Of a stretch of 64,000 bases of DNA, positions 47,063 through 56,329 are shown one piece after another. The stretch is from Halorarum halophilum (lineage in GTDB: Archaea; Halobacteriota; Halobacteria; Halobacteriales; Haloferacaceae), in NCBI RefSeq assembly GCF_013401515.1, contig NZ_CP058530.1:186001-250000 (forward strand). Reading direction: 5' to 3'. Position numbers and translations under genes: made by a program. The notes beneath the pieces were generated by a model, which did no database searches, was not told where the DNA came from, and worked only from the letters and a program-made list of their open reading frames with translations. Position 1 is the stretch's first letter; each line of letters starts with the position of its first letter.

Positions 47063-47281
47063 TCGATGGACAGGCACCAGCTACTCGGTCGGGGAGTGCC
47101 CCGTGAGCCACCGGAGCCGGTCGTCGTCCGTCGTGATTTCAGCCGAACCGTCCGTCGTCCGTTGCCGGAATCAGCTCCCGGAGTGGAACGCGTCGATGAT
47201 GTCGCCGCGCGTGAAAATCGAGGGACGCGCCGACGGTCGCGGAGTAAGTACGAGCATATTTGTGGGTCGGCTTCGCATGGA

Positions 47282-48187
47282 ATGGAAATGACCCCCGCGA
47301 CCGACACCGGGAGCGTGAGACGGCTGCTCCGCGACCCTATCGGATCGACTGACGAGGTAATCGTCGTCTCGGACCACGTCACCGTGCTGCGGGAGGCCGT
47401 GCTCGTCGTCGCGGAGGCCGACGAGGACGCGCCCGACCACGTCCGGCTGCTCGGCACCGAGGGAGCGCTGTCCAGGGCGTGCGACGACTTCCTCGCCGCC
47501 TCCCGGGCCGCGGACCTGGTGGAGGAGGAGCGGCTCTCGATGCGCGTGAGCGAGCAGGGGCACCTCCCGTCGCTGGTCATCACCGGCGGTGAGGGAGGTG
47601 ACCCGAACCGGCAATCGGCCGCTGGTGAGGTGGAAGACCCGAGCCGGCACTCCGACTCCGGCGAGGTGACGACCATCTCCCCATTGCCCGGAAACGACGC
47701 CGTGGCGGTGCGGACGGACGAGGCGGACCCGGTCGCCACCATCCGGAGCGCGTTCGCGCGGTCGTTCTCGGACGCCGCCGAGTACGAGGTCGGCGTGCCC
47801 GGCTACACCCGGCTCCTGGAGTCGCTCGACGTCGCGGTCGGACCGGCCGTTCGCGAGGACGTGGCGAGCGTCATGGAGGCCGGCGTGACCGTGCGGAGCT
47901 CCGCGGACGGGGTCGACGAGATCGACACCATCCTGCTCGTGGGTGGACGGAACGGCGCGCAGCTGTTCGAGCTCTCGGAGTGGGCCGAGGACCTGGGCGT
48001 CGCCAGCCGGGCGACGATGTCATCCCGGAAGCGACAGCTCGAGGCCGCGGGCCTGCTCACGACCGAGAAGATCCGTGCGGACGTCGGCCGGCCGCGCCAG
48101 CGGCTCCTCGTCGCCCCCGAGGAACTCCGCGACTCCCCGCCAGCCGACCTGATCCGGGGGGCCCGGGACGCGCTCGTCGACGAGTAG
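47282..48187 (+). CDS. TbsP-like (DUF5821) transcriptional regulator
   Basis: 301 aa. The N-terminal part (SVRRLLRDPIGSTDEVIVVS) and the C-terminal winged helix (LFELSEWAEDLGVASRATMSSRKRQLEAAGLLTTEK; DVGRPRQRLLVAPEEL) match the haloarchaeal TbsP group, known to regulate gluconeogenic genes in Haloferax. An acidic linker (about 105-135) contains a 30-base degenerate duplication. TATA-like GCATATTTG near 47258 places the start at 47282 or 47288. Position after hutH suggests, but does not show, a link to hut control. Confidence 0.75.
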   Translation: MEMTPATDTGSVRRLLRDPIGSTDEVIVVSDHVTVLREAVLVVAEADEDAPDHVRLLGTEGALSRACDDFLAASRAADLVEEERLSMRVSEQGHLPSLVITGGEGGDPNRQSAAGEVEDPSRHSDSGEVTTISPLPGNDAVAVRTDEADPVATIRSAFARSFSDAAEYEVGVPGYTRLLESLDVAVGPAVREDVASVMEAGVTVRSSADGVDEIDTILLVGGRNGAQLFELSEWAEDLGVASRATMSSRKRQLEAAGLLTTEKIRADVGRPRQRLLVAPEELRDSPPADLIRGARDALVDE

Positions 48188-48243
48188 CGAGGCGCCCGAG
48201 GGCTGCCGGTGGCCAACGGTTTATGCCCCGCCGCCGTCGGCGA

Positions 48244-50397
48244 GTGACCGTGAACGACTCCCCGCCCGAGACCCCCCGACGCCCCGTGACGGAGACCCCC
48301 CACGGCGAGGAGGTGGCCGACCCGTATCGGTGGCTCGAGGAGGACACCGACGAGGTCGCCGCCTGGGTCGACGCGCAGAACGAGTACGCCGACGGGTTCC
48401 TCGGCGGCGACACGTCCGACGCGCTCCGCCCTCGCTTCGAGGACCTGGCGCGCGTGACCGACTACGGGGCCGTCACCGTCCGCGGCGGTCGCTACTTCGG
48501 GACCGTCGAGGGACCGGACGAGGACCACGGCGTCCTCTACGTCCGCGAGTCGTTCGACGGGGAGCCGCGGGCGCTCGTCGACCCGAACGCGTTCGACGGC
48601 GAGGCCGCCTCGATGAACTGGTTCGTCGTCGGCCCGGACGGCGACCGCGTCGCCTACGGCTACGACGAGGGCGGCGAGGAACAGTACGACGTGCGCGTCG
48701 TCTACGTCGGCTCGGGCGAGGTGACGGAGACGGTGCCCGACCTCGGCCGGGTGAACCCCGGCGGCTTCGCGTGGACCGACGGCGGCTTCTACTACGTCCG
48801 CACGGGCGGGGCCGGCGGCGGTGCACAGCTCGAGAAATCGCTCTACCACCACGAGCACGGCGCCGACCCGGACGACGACCGGTTCCTCACGGACGCGTTC
48901 GGCCAGCACGACGGGCCCCAGCTGGAGATCGACGACGAGACCGGGGCGCTGCTCGCGGCGGTCCACGAGGGGACGGCGAACTCGGAGGTGTACCTGGTCG
49001 ACGTCGACGCCGCGGAGGCGGACGGAGCCGACGGTTCGTCCGACGCGCTCGTCCCGCTGCTCACCGACGCGGACGGCACCTTCCACCCCCACATCCACGA
49101 CGGAACCGTCTACTTCGTGACCAACTACGACGCCCCGTTCTCGCGGGTCCTCTCGGTTCCGCTCGCCGACGTCGCGGGGAGCGGGTCGAACGCGGACGGC
49201 CGTGACGACGCGCTCGACCCGGATGCGATGGCCGAGCCGATCCCCGAAACCGACGGCGTCCTCCGGGGGATCGCGTTCGCGGGCGACAGGCTGCTGGCAC
49301 ACCACATGCGCGACGCGAGTTCGGAACTGGCGGTCTGGGCCGACGGCGAGCCGACGGAGCGGCTCCCGACGCCCGAGTTCTGTTCGGTCGGCGGCGTCTC
49401 CGGGTCCGACGGCGGTGACGACGAGGGTGAAGGTGAGGGAGCGGACGAGGCCGGCCCTGGTTCGGCCGTCGACGCGGCCGACGAGGTGTTCTACGTCGTT
49501 GGAACGTTCGCCGAACCCGCTAGAGTCCGCCGGTACGACTTCGAGACCGGCGAGGCGGAAACGATCGCGCAGGCCGACGTGTCGCTCGGCGTCGACGTGA
49601 CGGTGTCCCAGGAGTTCTTCGAGTCGCGGGACGGGACCGAGGTTCCGGCGTTCGTGATCCGCCGCGAGGGGCTGGAGCCGGACGGCGACGCCCCGACGGT
49701 GCTGTACGGCTACGGCGGGTTCCGGATCCCGCAGACGCCCGGCTTCGACCGCTTCCGCGGGCCGTTCCTCGCGGCCGGCGGCGTGTTCGTCGTCGCGAAC
49801 CTCCGCGGCGGGACCGAGTACGGCGAACCGTGGCACGAGGCCGGAATGGGCGAGCGCAAGCAGAACGTCTTCGACGACTTCTACGCGGTCGCGGAGGGGC
49901 TCGTCGAGTCGGGCTACACGAACACCGACCGCCTCGCGGCGTTCGGCGGGTCGAACGGCGGCCTGCTGACGGGCGCCGCCGTCACGCAGCGACCCGACCT
50001 CTGGGGCGCGGTGCTCTCGACGGTGCCGCTGCTCGATATGCTCCGGTTCCACCGGTTCCTCCTCGGGGAGTACTGGACCGTCGAGTACGGGAGCCCCGAC
50101 GACTCGGACGACTTCGAGTTCCTCCGGGCGTACTCGCCGTACCACAACGTCGCCGAGCGCGAGTACCCGCCGACGATGTTCAAGACCGCCGCGGGCGACA
50201 CCCGGGTCCACCCGGGTCACGCGCGGAAGATGACCGCGCTGATGCAGGCGCGCAACGCCGGCGACTCGCCGGTCGTGCTCCGGACGGAGACGGACACCGG
50301 CCATGGCGTCGGCAAACCGACGGAACGGATCGTCCGCGAGCAGGTCGAGCAGTGGACGTGGCTGTGCGACCGACTCGGCGTGGACGTACGGGAGTAG
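48244..50397 (+). CDS. Prolyl oligopeptidase family (S9A) serine peptidase
   Basis: 717 aa. The beta-propeller (about 60-420) begins after the family start TPHGEEVADPYRWLEEDTDE. The hydrolase domain has the catalytic Ser in FGGSNGGLLTGA, Asp in AAGDTRVHPGHA and His in TDTGHGVGK. Cytosolic; it cuts after Pro in short peptides. A disordered Asp/Gly/Glu loop (GSDGGDDEGEGEGADE) interrupts the propeller. GTG 48244 is chosen because TTTATGCC lies about 25 bases upstream, as for a leaderless mRNA. Confidence 0.92.
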   Translation: MTVNDSPPETPRRPVTETPHGEEVADPYRWLEEDTDEVAAWVDAQNEYADGFLGGDTSDALRPRFEDLARVTDYGAVTVRGGRYFGTVEGPDEDHGVLYVRESFDGEPRALVDPNAFDGEAASMNWFVVGPDGDRVAYGYDEGGEEQYDVRVVYVGSGEVTETVPDLGRVNPGGFAWTDGGFYYVRTGGAGGGAQLEKSLYHHEHGADPDDDRFLTDAFGQHDGPQLEIDDETGALLAAVHEGTANSEVYLVDVDAAEADGADGSSDALVPLLTDADGTFHPHIHDGTVYFVTNYDAPFSRVLSVPLADVAGSGSNADGRDDALDPDAMAEPIPETDGVLRGIAFAGDRLLAHHMRDASSELAVWADGEPTERLPTPEFCSVGGVSGSDGGDDEGEGEGADEAGPGSAVDAADEVFYVVGTFAEPARVRRYDFETGEAETIAQADVSLGVDVTVSQEFFESRDGTEVPAFVIRREGLEPDGDAPTVLYGYGGFRIPQTPGFDRFRGPFLAAGGVFVVANLRGGTEYGEPWHEAGMGERKQNVFDDFYAVAEGLVESGYTNTDRLAAFGGSNGGLLTGAAVTQRPDLWGAVLSTVPLLDMLRFHRFLLGEYWTVEYGSPDDSDDFEFLRAYSPYHNVAEREYPPTMFKTAAGDTRVHPGHARKMTALMQARNAGDSPVVLRTETDTGHGVGKPTERIVREQVEQWTWLCDRLGVDVRE

Positions 50398-50621
50398 CGG
50401 AACGGAGCGGAAGCGCCGTTGCAGGGAGGGGCAGCGCTCCCCGACAGCCGCGGATTCCGGGTGCCGACGGGCCCCCACCAGGGCGCCGCCGCCTCCGCCG
50501 CGTCGACGAACTCGAACAGATCACGGGCTTGTCAGATAGTCGATTATAATGGTGTCCGGAGGCTCCGGCCACGGGTTCGTTTTTCCCCCTCCGTCACGAA
50601 TCGAGCACGGAGGAGATACGC

Positions 50622-51242
50622 ATGTTCCGCGACAGGACCGACGCGGGCGAGAAACTCGCACGGCTGCTCCGGGACCGAGGGGTCCGCGCGGACCTCGTGC
50701 TGGCGATCCCGCGGGGCGGGCTTCCGATCGGGCGGCCGGTCGCGGACGCCCTCGACGCGCCGCTGGACGTCGCCGTGGCGAAGAAACTGGGCGCGCCGGG
50801 GAACCCGGAGTTGGCCATCGGCGCCGCCGCGTCGGACGGGAGCCTCTGGCTGAACGAGGACGCGATCGACCAGCTCGGGGTTCCCGACGGCTACGTCGAG
50901 CGGGAGCGCCGGAGGGCCGCCGAGACCGCCCGGGAGAAGGAGGACGCCTACCGGGAGGGCGACCCGCCGGACGTGGCCGGCAGGTCCGTCGTGCTCGTCG
51001 ACGACGGCGTCGCGACGGGGGCGACCGTCAACGCCTGCCTCCGGATGCTCGCGGAGCGCGGCGCCGAGCACATCGTGCTCGCGGTGCCGGTCGGCCCGCC
51101 GAACGCGCGCGAGCGACTGGTCGGCGACGCCGACGAGGTCGTGGTGCTCGAATCACCCCCTCGATTCCGGGCGGTCGGCCAGTTCTACGAGCGGTTCGAT
51201 CAGGTCTCGGACGAGGAGGCGATGTCGTATCTCGACCGGTAA
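50622..51242 (+). CDS. Phosphoribosyltransferase-family protein
   Basis: 206 aa. LVLAIPRGGLPIGRPVADAL and the PRPP-binding loop SVVLVDDGVATGATVNACLR identify the type I PRTase fold; the family of stand-alone archaeal members has unknown substrates. GGAGGAG at 50609-50615 is a good ribosome site before ATG 50622. Confidence 0.87.
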   Translation: MFRDRTDAGEKLARLLRDRGVRADLVLAIPRGGLPIGRPVADALDAPLDVAVAKKLGAPGNPELAIGAAASDGSLWLNEDAIDQLGVPDGYVERERRRAAETAREKEDAYREGDPPDVAGRSVVLVDDGVATGATVNACLRMLAERGAEHIVLAVPVGPPNARERLVGDADEVVVLESPPRFRAVGQFYERFDQVSDEEAMSYLDR

Positions 51243-51290
51243 GCGTACGGAACGTCGGGCGTACGGAACGTCGAGCGTGCGGATCTTCGG
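51243..51290. repeat. Three 16-bp tandem units after the phosphoribosyltransferase
   Basis: GCGTACGGAACGTCGG, GCGTACGGAACGTCGA and a diverged GCGTGCGGATCTTCGG follow one another directly after the stop codon. Confidence 0.75.
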
Positions 51291-51350
51291 ATCGTGATTC
51301 GGGAACCGGGTTCGAGTCGGTCCAAAAAATCCCGGTGGAGTGTCCATGAA

Positions 51351-51384
51351 GCTCACGTCGAGCCCCGAGCGGGGCTTCGTGAGC
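51351..51384. other. Long two-part hairpin, RNA structure or terminator
   Basis: GCTCACG-TCG-AGCCCCG-AG-CGGGGCT-T-CGTGAGC forms two stacked perfect 7-bp stems around a two-base loop. It lies in the 842-bp gene-free stretch before the origin. No gene is supported in 51243-52084. Confidence 0.6.
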
Positions 51385-51712
51385 ACCGGAGTACTCTAGA
51401 TGCGCCGCCCCCGGTGGGCGGAGTTCGAAAGGTGCCGGATGGGGGTGGATGCCGGGTACGGCACCTGTGTGGGGTCGTCGACGGTACAGGGGGGAACGAC
51501 CGTCGATTGCTCCGCAGGTCGCCACCGAACCAGTTCGGGTAGGCCATCGCGCTCCGGGCCAGGCACGCGAGGCCCTCCGACGGCCGGTAGCACATATCCG
51601 TAGTGGTGAGTCACCCATTGTTATACACGTAGTACCCCGTCGGGCCACGATGAGGGAGCGACTAGGAGCGGTTCCGACGGCGCGACGACGCGCCCGGCCG
51701 GCCGCCTCCCTA

Positions 51713-51914
51713 ACACCAGTTTGCAAGTGCTTCTCGGGGCCTCGATTTCGCGCATCTCACCGGGTTAGCACTCGAAAACCGGTGTGTCGAAGCGGTCGTT
51801 ACCCGTAGACGAGGGCGATTCGGCCCGGTGACACCGGTTTTCGAATGCTTCGACCGGGGACGGCGGCGGGTAGCGCGTAGCTACCAGTCCGTAAGCATTT
51901 GAAAACTGGTGTGT
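51713..51914. repeat. Four ORB elements downstream of orc1
   Basis: ORB1 51713-51732 (+), ORB2 51767-51787 (-), ORB3 51831-51850 (+), ORB4 51893-51914 (-). The consensus with the other five is ACACCGGTTTTCGAGTGCTT. Orientation alternates, giving two inverted pairs. Confidence 0.82.
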
Positions 51915-52084
51915 CTGTGGACCGATAGACCGTCGGCGGAACTATCGAGTGGGCCTCTGGGAAGGCGCGTCGGATTCGGGGGTGGGTCGGTTCAGGGCTG
52001 GGTCGATCGGGTCGAGTCGAATCGGGATCAGGTCGAATCGGATCGGGCCGAGTCGAGAGTGGGTCGAATTCGAGTGCGATCACC

Positions 52085-53374
52085 TCAGTCCTCGGAGAGG
52101 CCGGCGCGGACGAGGATGTTGTCGAGTTCGAGTTCGACGTCGTTCGTCGGGAGGTCGGAGCTGTCGATGGCGTCCTTCACCTGGCGGACGGTGAGCGCTT
52201 CGGACAGTTCGTACGTGTTGTACTGGCCGCCCCGCAGCCCCTCGTTGTTCTGGAACGACTGGAGGAAGCCGAGCATGTCGAGCCGGGTGAGGTGATTGTA
52301 CATCCCGCGCTGGCTCAGCGGGTCGTCGCCGGCGGCGGAGGCGAGCTGCTCGTAGATGGCGTGGATCGCCTTCGTCCGGACCGGGGTGCGGCCGTCCGCC
52401 TCGAGCCTCGCGACGGCGTCGATGATGAGCTGCTTGTGCTGGTCCTGGTCGATGATGGACTCGACCATGTCGCCGTAGTCGAGCTCCTCCTTGGCGGCGT
52501 ACACGTCGTCCGGTTGGATCGGCATGTTGCCCACGTTCTCGGCGTGTTCGGCCGCCTGCTTCAGGAGGTCCATCGCGCGGCGGGCGCTCCCGGAGGAGTT
52601 CCGCATCGCGAGCGCCGCGCACAGCGACAGCACCTCCTTGTCGTACGTCTCGTCGTGGAGCGCGTTGTTCGCGCGGGCCGCGATGATCTCCTCCAGCTCG
52701 TCGGCGCTGTAGGCGGGGAACTTGATCTCCGTCTCGCACAGCGTATCGCGCACCTTCGGCGAGAGGTTCGAGCGGAACGTGTAGTCGTTGCTGATGCCGA
52801 TGAGCCCGATCCGGGTGTCCTCGACGTAGCCGATGTCGCGGGCCCGCGGAAGGTCGTACAGCAGCGTGTCGCTCTCGCCCACCCGGTCGACCTCGTCGAG
52901 CACGATGAGCACCGTACCGCCGATGTCGTCCAGTTCCTCGTACAGCATCGAGTACACCTCTCGGGAGGCGTACCCCGTCGAGGCGATCTGGTCGTCGCGG
53001 AACTCGTTGACGAGAGCGATCGCCACCTGGTACGAGGAGGCCGTCCCGTCCGAGGGGGCGATGTTCTGGCAGTTGATCCGGACGTGCGTGAACGTCCGCT
53101 GGTCGTCGGCCGGCCGGTCGGCGTTGCGCTCGCGGATGTCCGACTCGAGTTCTCGGAGCAGGTACTTCGTCGCGGCCGTCTTCCCGACACCCGTGTCCCC
53201 GTAGAGGAACGCGTTCCGCGGCGGCCGGCCCTTGTACACCGGCTTCAGCGCGTTCACGTAGTTCTGCATCACGTCGTCGCGGCAGAGGATCTCCTCGGGG
53301 GTGTGCTCCTCCGTGAAGAGGTCGGCGTCGCGGATGATCTCGACGTCGTCCTCGAAGATGGAGTTCGACCCCAT
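52085..53374 (-). CDS. Orc1/Cdc6 replication initiator
   Basis: 429 aa from MGSNSIFEDDVEIIRD. AAA+ motifs are Walker A YGDTGVGKTAATKYLL, Walker B GTVLIVLDEVDRVGES and sensor 1 IGLIGISNDYTFRSNL; sensor 2 is near SSGSARRAMDLL. A C-terminal winged helix (about 330-429) would bind ORBs. The ATG at 53374 is chosen because the frame upstream is made of origin repeats. It binds the flanking ORB elements and loads the replicative helicase. Phased 10-bp repeats just upstream (53414-53495) suggest autoregulation. Confidence 0.94.
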   Translation of the reverse strand: MGSNSIFEDDVEIIRDADLFTEEHTPEEILCRDDVMQNYVNALKPVYKGRPPRNAFLYGDTGVGKTAATKYLLRELESDIRERNADRPADDQRTFTHVRINCQNIAPSDGTASSYQVAIALVNEFRDDQIASTGYASREVYSMLYEELDDIGGTVLIVLDEVDRVGESDTLLYDLPRARDIGYVEDTRIGLIGISNDYTFRSNLSPKVRDTLCETEIKFPAYSADELEEIIAARANNALHDETYDKEVLSLCAALAMRNSSGSARRAMDLLKQAAEHAENVGNMPIQPDDVYAAKEELDYGDMVESIIDQDQHKQLIIDAVARLEADGRTPVRTKAIHAIYEQLASAAGDDPLSQRGMYNHLTRLDMLGFLQSFQNNEGLRGGQYNTYELSEALTVRQVKDAIDSSDLPTNDVELELDNILVRAGLSED

Positions 53375-53413
53375 TGTATCCCGTGTCGGACACGAAGTGG
53401 ATAAAGCTAGTCC

Positions 53414-53495
53414 TTTCGAGTGCTTTCGAGTGCTTTCAAGTGTACCCCGGTCGTTTCGAGTGCTCTGCGAGTGACTGCGAGTGACTGCGACTGTT
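53414..53495. repeat. 10-bp phased mini-ORB repeats at the orc1 promoter
   Basis: TTTCGAGTGC occurs at 53414, 53424 and 53454 with TTTCAAGTGT at 53434, then TGCGAGTGAC at 53466 and 53476 and TGCGACTGTT at 53486. Each core equals the distal half of the ORB consensus, with near helical spacing. Confidence 0.75.
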
Positions 53496-53536
53496 TTCCC
53501 GTACCCAGGATTATCCGCCGAAATCGGCCGAATCGA

Positions 53537-53695
53537 ACACCAGTTTTCGAGTGCTTTCGGTGACGGCACGGGGATACCGGCCTGATATCGCGTCGGAGCG
53601 GTACTGGTCGGCGGTCGTGGGTCGAGCACCGATCGTGGGTCGAGCGCCGAACGCGAGTCGAGTCCCCCCGTCCACACACCAGTTTTCAAGTGCTT
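53537..53695. repeat. Two ORB elements upstream of orc1 (ORB5, ORB6)
   Basis: ORB5 at 53537-53557 (ACACCAGTTTTCGAGTGCTT) and ORB6 at 53676-53695 (ACACCAGTTTTCAAGTGCTT), both on the plus strand. Confidence 0.82.
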
Positions 53696-54109
53696 GATGG
53701 GAGGGGCAAGATTCGCGGGGTCTGATCGAGGGCACGAACGACGCCAGTAGTGTGGAGGGGTTGTCTCAGGGGTCAGGGGGCCGTGTGGCGGCGGAAACCC
53801 GGATGGGATGGGAAACATCGGGCAGTCGATGGGTTTCGGGAGGTACCAGGGAGCGGAAACGCCTGCAGATGGCGATCTCCTCGCCGGAGGCCGCCAGGAG
53901 ACCGTGAATGGCGGGGATCGAACCCCATCAGTTGCGGCCAGGAGCGCTAGGGGCGGGCGGAGTGTGATCCGATCACGACCTGCTCGTGCTTCCTCGGGTT
54001 GGCAGTCGTCCGGCGGAACACGGGGTGGCGGGGGCGATTCGAGACGCCGGCTGTCGGTCCAGGAACTCGCGAGTAAGTGAGGGACGGGACGGTGATCCCG
54101 GACACCCCC

Positions 54110-54438
54110 ACACCGGTTTGCAAGTGCTTTCGATCGGGGGCGTCCGTCGGAACTCGTGCCGGCGGAACCGACGGTTCCGATCACGGTATAAACAGCCGAT
54201 TGGATACACGTGAGGTTAGTCGATTATTCGAGTGGAATCGCACGACTACAGACAGTCGTAATCCGGACAACACTACACTACTACTAGACTAGAAGAAAAT
54301 GTTATAATAAGGAAAGAGATCGATCCGGTTCCAGTTGCCACCCGACCCGCCTCGGCCCGCGTCTCCGACGCCTCGTCCCCCCGCCGCCGGCGAATCCCGA
54401 CCCTCCCTTCGACAGGAAAAGCACTCGCAAACCGGTGT
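54110..54438. other. Core origin: inverted ORB7/ORB8 flanking an AT-rich unwinding candidate
   Basis: ORB7 (54110-54130, plus) and ORB8 (54418-54438, minus) face each other across an AT-rich stretch. The richest part is 54272-54316, with ACTACTAGACTAG and GTTATAATAAGG. Inverted ORBs around an AT-rich element beside orc1/cdc6 is the established layout of haloarchaeal origins. Confidence 0.75.
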
Positions 54439-54676
54439 GAGGGGGTCCCCGACAGACAGACACCCGTTCGATGTAGACAGGATCCGCGGACCGGTGTCCA
54501 CCACTCGCCACGGTCCCCGACGCTGAACGGCCGCCTCGACTGTTATACGCCCCGAACTCCGATCCTGCCACCGAGGGATCGCCCTCTCTCACCGACAACA
54601 TTCGTGCACACTCCCGGTCGAGGAGCACCGACCCTCGCCGGAACTGCGATCGAACTGACGCGACAGCCGTCCGGAC

Positions 54677-54697
54677 ACACCGGTTTTCGAGTGCTTT
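54677..54697 (+). repeat. ORB9
   Basis: ACACCGGTTTTCGAGTGCTT followed by T, a perfect consensus copy and the outermost element on this side. No gene is supported between 53375 and 55267; frames there translate repeats or have no domains. Confidence 0.82.
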
Positions 54698-55267
54698 TCG
54701 CCCGTCCACTCGGCTCGCCGGACGGGGAACTCGGCCGGTCGGTGTCACGTTTCCCCGACACCCGAACGACGTTCCCACGGTGTCCTCCCGACTCTCCCTC
54801 GCCGCCCTCCCACGGTAGGATGTCTGTAACGAAGTCCGCTCGCCGTGACGGTGGGGCCACCGGACCCGCCGTCTCGACCACGTCGGCTCCGCCGCGTGTC
54901 GAGGCCGCGTTCCTGTCGCGCGACTCCCGGGTCCGGACACTGGTTGGGTTGGGATCCATCTCGGAGGCGACGTGGACCCCGGCGGGAAGCCGCCGGGAAC
55001 GCCTCCGGTTCGTCCTCGCGGGGAACCGACCCGCGGGGGCCTGGTCGACCGATCCCTTCGGGACGGAGTGGGGCGACGATCCCCGACCGGCTCTACTCTG
55101 CCCATCGGAACGTCGAATCGGCTATCACCGTCCAGTCACCGAGCTCGTCACGCCGCTGACGGTCACAGTACTCCGTGCCGTTCGAATCCGAGTCGTTCAC
55201 ACTGCTATCGGGTGTGCCGTTCCGCGCCCCCGTGTGCCGTTCCGCGCTCCCGTCCCGGAACGACCCG

Positions 55268-55936
55268 CTAGCGGAGCTCCCGGTCGGATTGGACCGGGGC
55301 GGCCACGGTGTCGGAGAGGAGGCTGCGGAGGCCGCGGCGAAGCCGTTCGGAGACGGCTTGCTTCGAGACGTCGAGATCGTCGGCGAGGGTCTCGAGCGTG
55401 ACGCGTCGGGGAACGTCGAAGTAGCCGCACTCCACGGCGGCCCGGAGCGTCTCCGCCTGTACGCTGGTGAGATCGTATGTCGGGGCGGCGTGACACTCCT
55501 CGGCGTCGCTGAGCGCCTGCACCGTCGGTTCCATCCCGTCCGCGTCGCATCGGCGGGCGAACGTCGAGACGGCTACCCTGTCGGGGAACAGGAGCCGGAA
55601 ATCCCAGCCACCGGCGTCGACACGCGCGCCGATCAGGTAGCCGTCGAGCCGGAGAGCGTGGCGGTACGCGCGCACCGCGAGCCGATCGGCGCCGACGCGG
55701 ACGCGGTAGAGGTGGTCGCTGCGCCCGCTCGCGAGGCTCGTCCAGGCGACGACGGTCTCGTCCTCGCCGAACGCCGCCTCCAGCGCCTCGCCGTCCGCCA
55801 GCGGGACGCGCACCAGGAGCCGATACGTCGCCCCGTCGAGTCGACCGATGTCGACGAGGTGGCCGCTCGCGTCGGTGACCGTCGCGAACGAGTCGCCGAG
55901 CAGCGGGATCGACAGGTGGATGCGGACGGTCGTCAT
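55268..55936 (-). CDS. HTH_10 (bacterio-opsin-activator type) regulator
   Basis: 222 aa from MTTVRIHLSIPLLGDSF. The C-terminal HTH_10 domain (about 160-215) has LTSVQAETLRAAVECGYFDVPRRVTLETLADDLDVSKQAVSERLRRG. The N-terminal half resembles the sensing part of Bat-like short regulators. No operon partner. Targets unknown. Confidence 0.87.
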   Translation of the reverse strand: MTTVRIHLSIPLLGDSFATVTDASGHLVDIGRLDGATYRLLVRVPLADGEALEAAFGEDETVVAWTSLASGRSDHLYRVRVGADRLAVRAYRHALRLDGYLIGARVDAGGWDFRLLFPDRVAVSTFARRCDADGMEPTVQALSDAEECHAAPTYDLTSVQAETLRAAVECGYFDVPRRVTLETLADDLDVSKQAVSERLRRGLRSLLSDTVAAPVQSDRELR

Positions 55937-56116
55937 CCGGCCACCGCGTCGTGACCGATCGCAGTCGGGGGGTTCGAGGGGGTGTGCGGCCACGGTTCGG
56001 CCGGGACTGAAGCGTGCGCTACTCTCTCGTCGGGCGGTCGTCTGGGTCTCATGGCTGGCCGGATGCTGGCGCCTCGCCGACGAGTAGCACGGACCCCGAA
56101 ATAAAGGTTGGCCGGG

Positions 56117-56329
56117 TCAGAGCCCCGGCGGCCCCTGTCCGGACGACGAGGTCGGACCGTCGTTCGACTCCATCGGTATCTCCTCGCCGACCGACTGCGC
56201 CGCGATTCCGCTGTTCAGTTCCGTCTGGGTCATACAGCTGTCACAGCCCCGAACCTCCCCGTCGTTTCCCCCGAAGACGCGGACGAACGACGGCGTGACG
56301 AAGCTCCCGCAGTTGATGCATTCTGGCAT
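56117..56329 (-). CDS. Small zinc-ribbon protein (DUF7563-like, 70 aa)
   Basis: MPECINCGSFVTPSFVRVFG gives the first Cys pair and EVRGCDSCMTQ the second. A disordered Ser/Gly/Pro tail follows. The pattern is well known as a short conserved haloarchaeal family of unknown function. Confidence 0.82.
   Translation of the reverse strand: MPECINCGSFVTPSFVRVFGGNDGEVRGCDSCMTQTELNSGIAAQSVGEEIPMESNDGPTSSSGQGPPGL

Noticed and set aside
51300-51400. Possible riboswitch at the double hairpin
   Set aside because: No gene follows in a suitable position and no known aptamer core is seen; left as a structured element only.
53375-54184. A 270-codon N-terminal extension of Orc1
   Set aside because: The frame is open but covers ORBs and the phased repeats, and no Orc1/Cdc6 protein has such an N-terminus.
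54302-55105. A 267-codon minus-strand frame beyond the origin
   Set aside because: It spans ORB8, ORB9 and repeat-rich DNA, has no domain, and codon bias unlike neighbouring genes.
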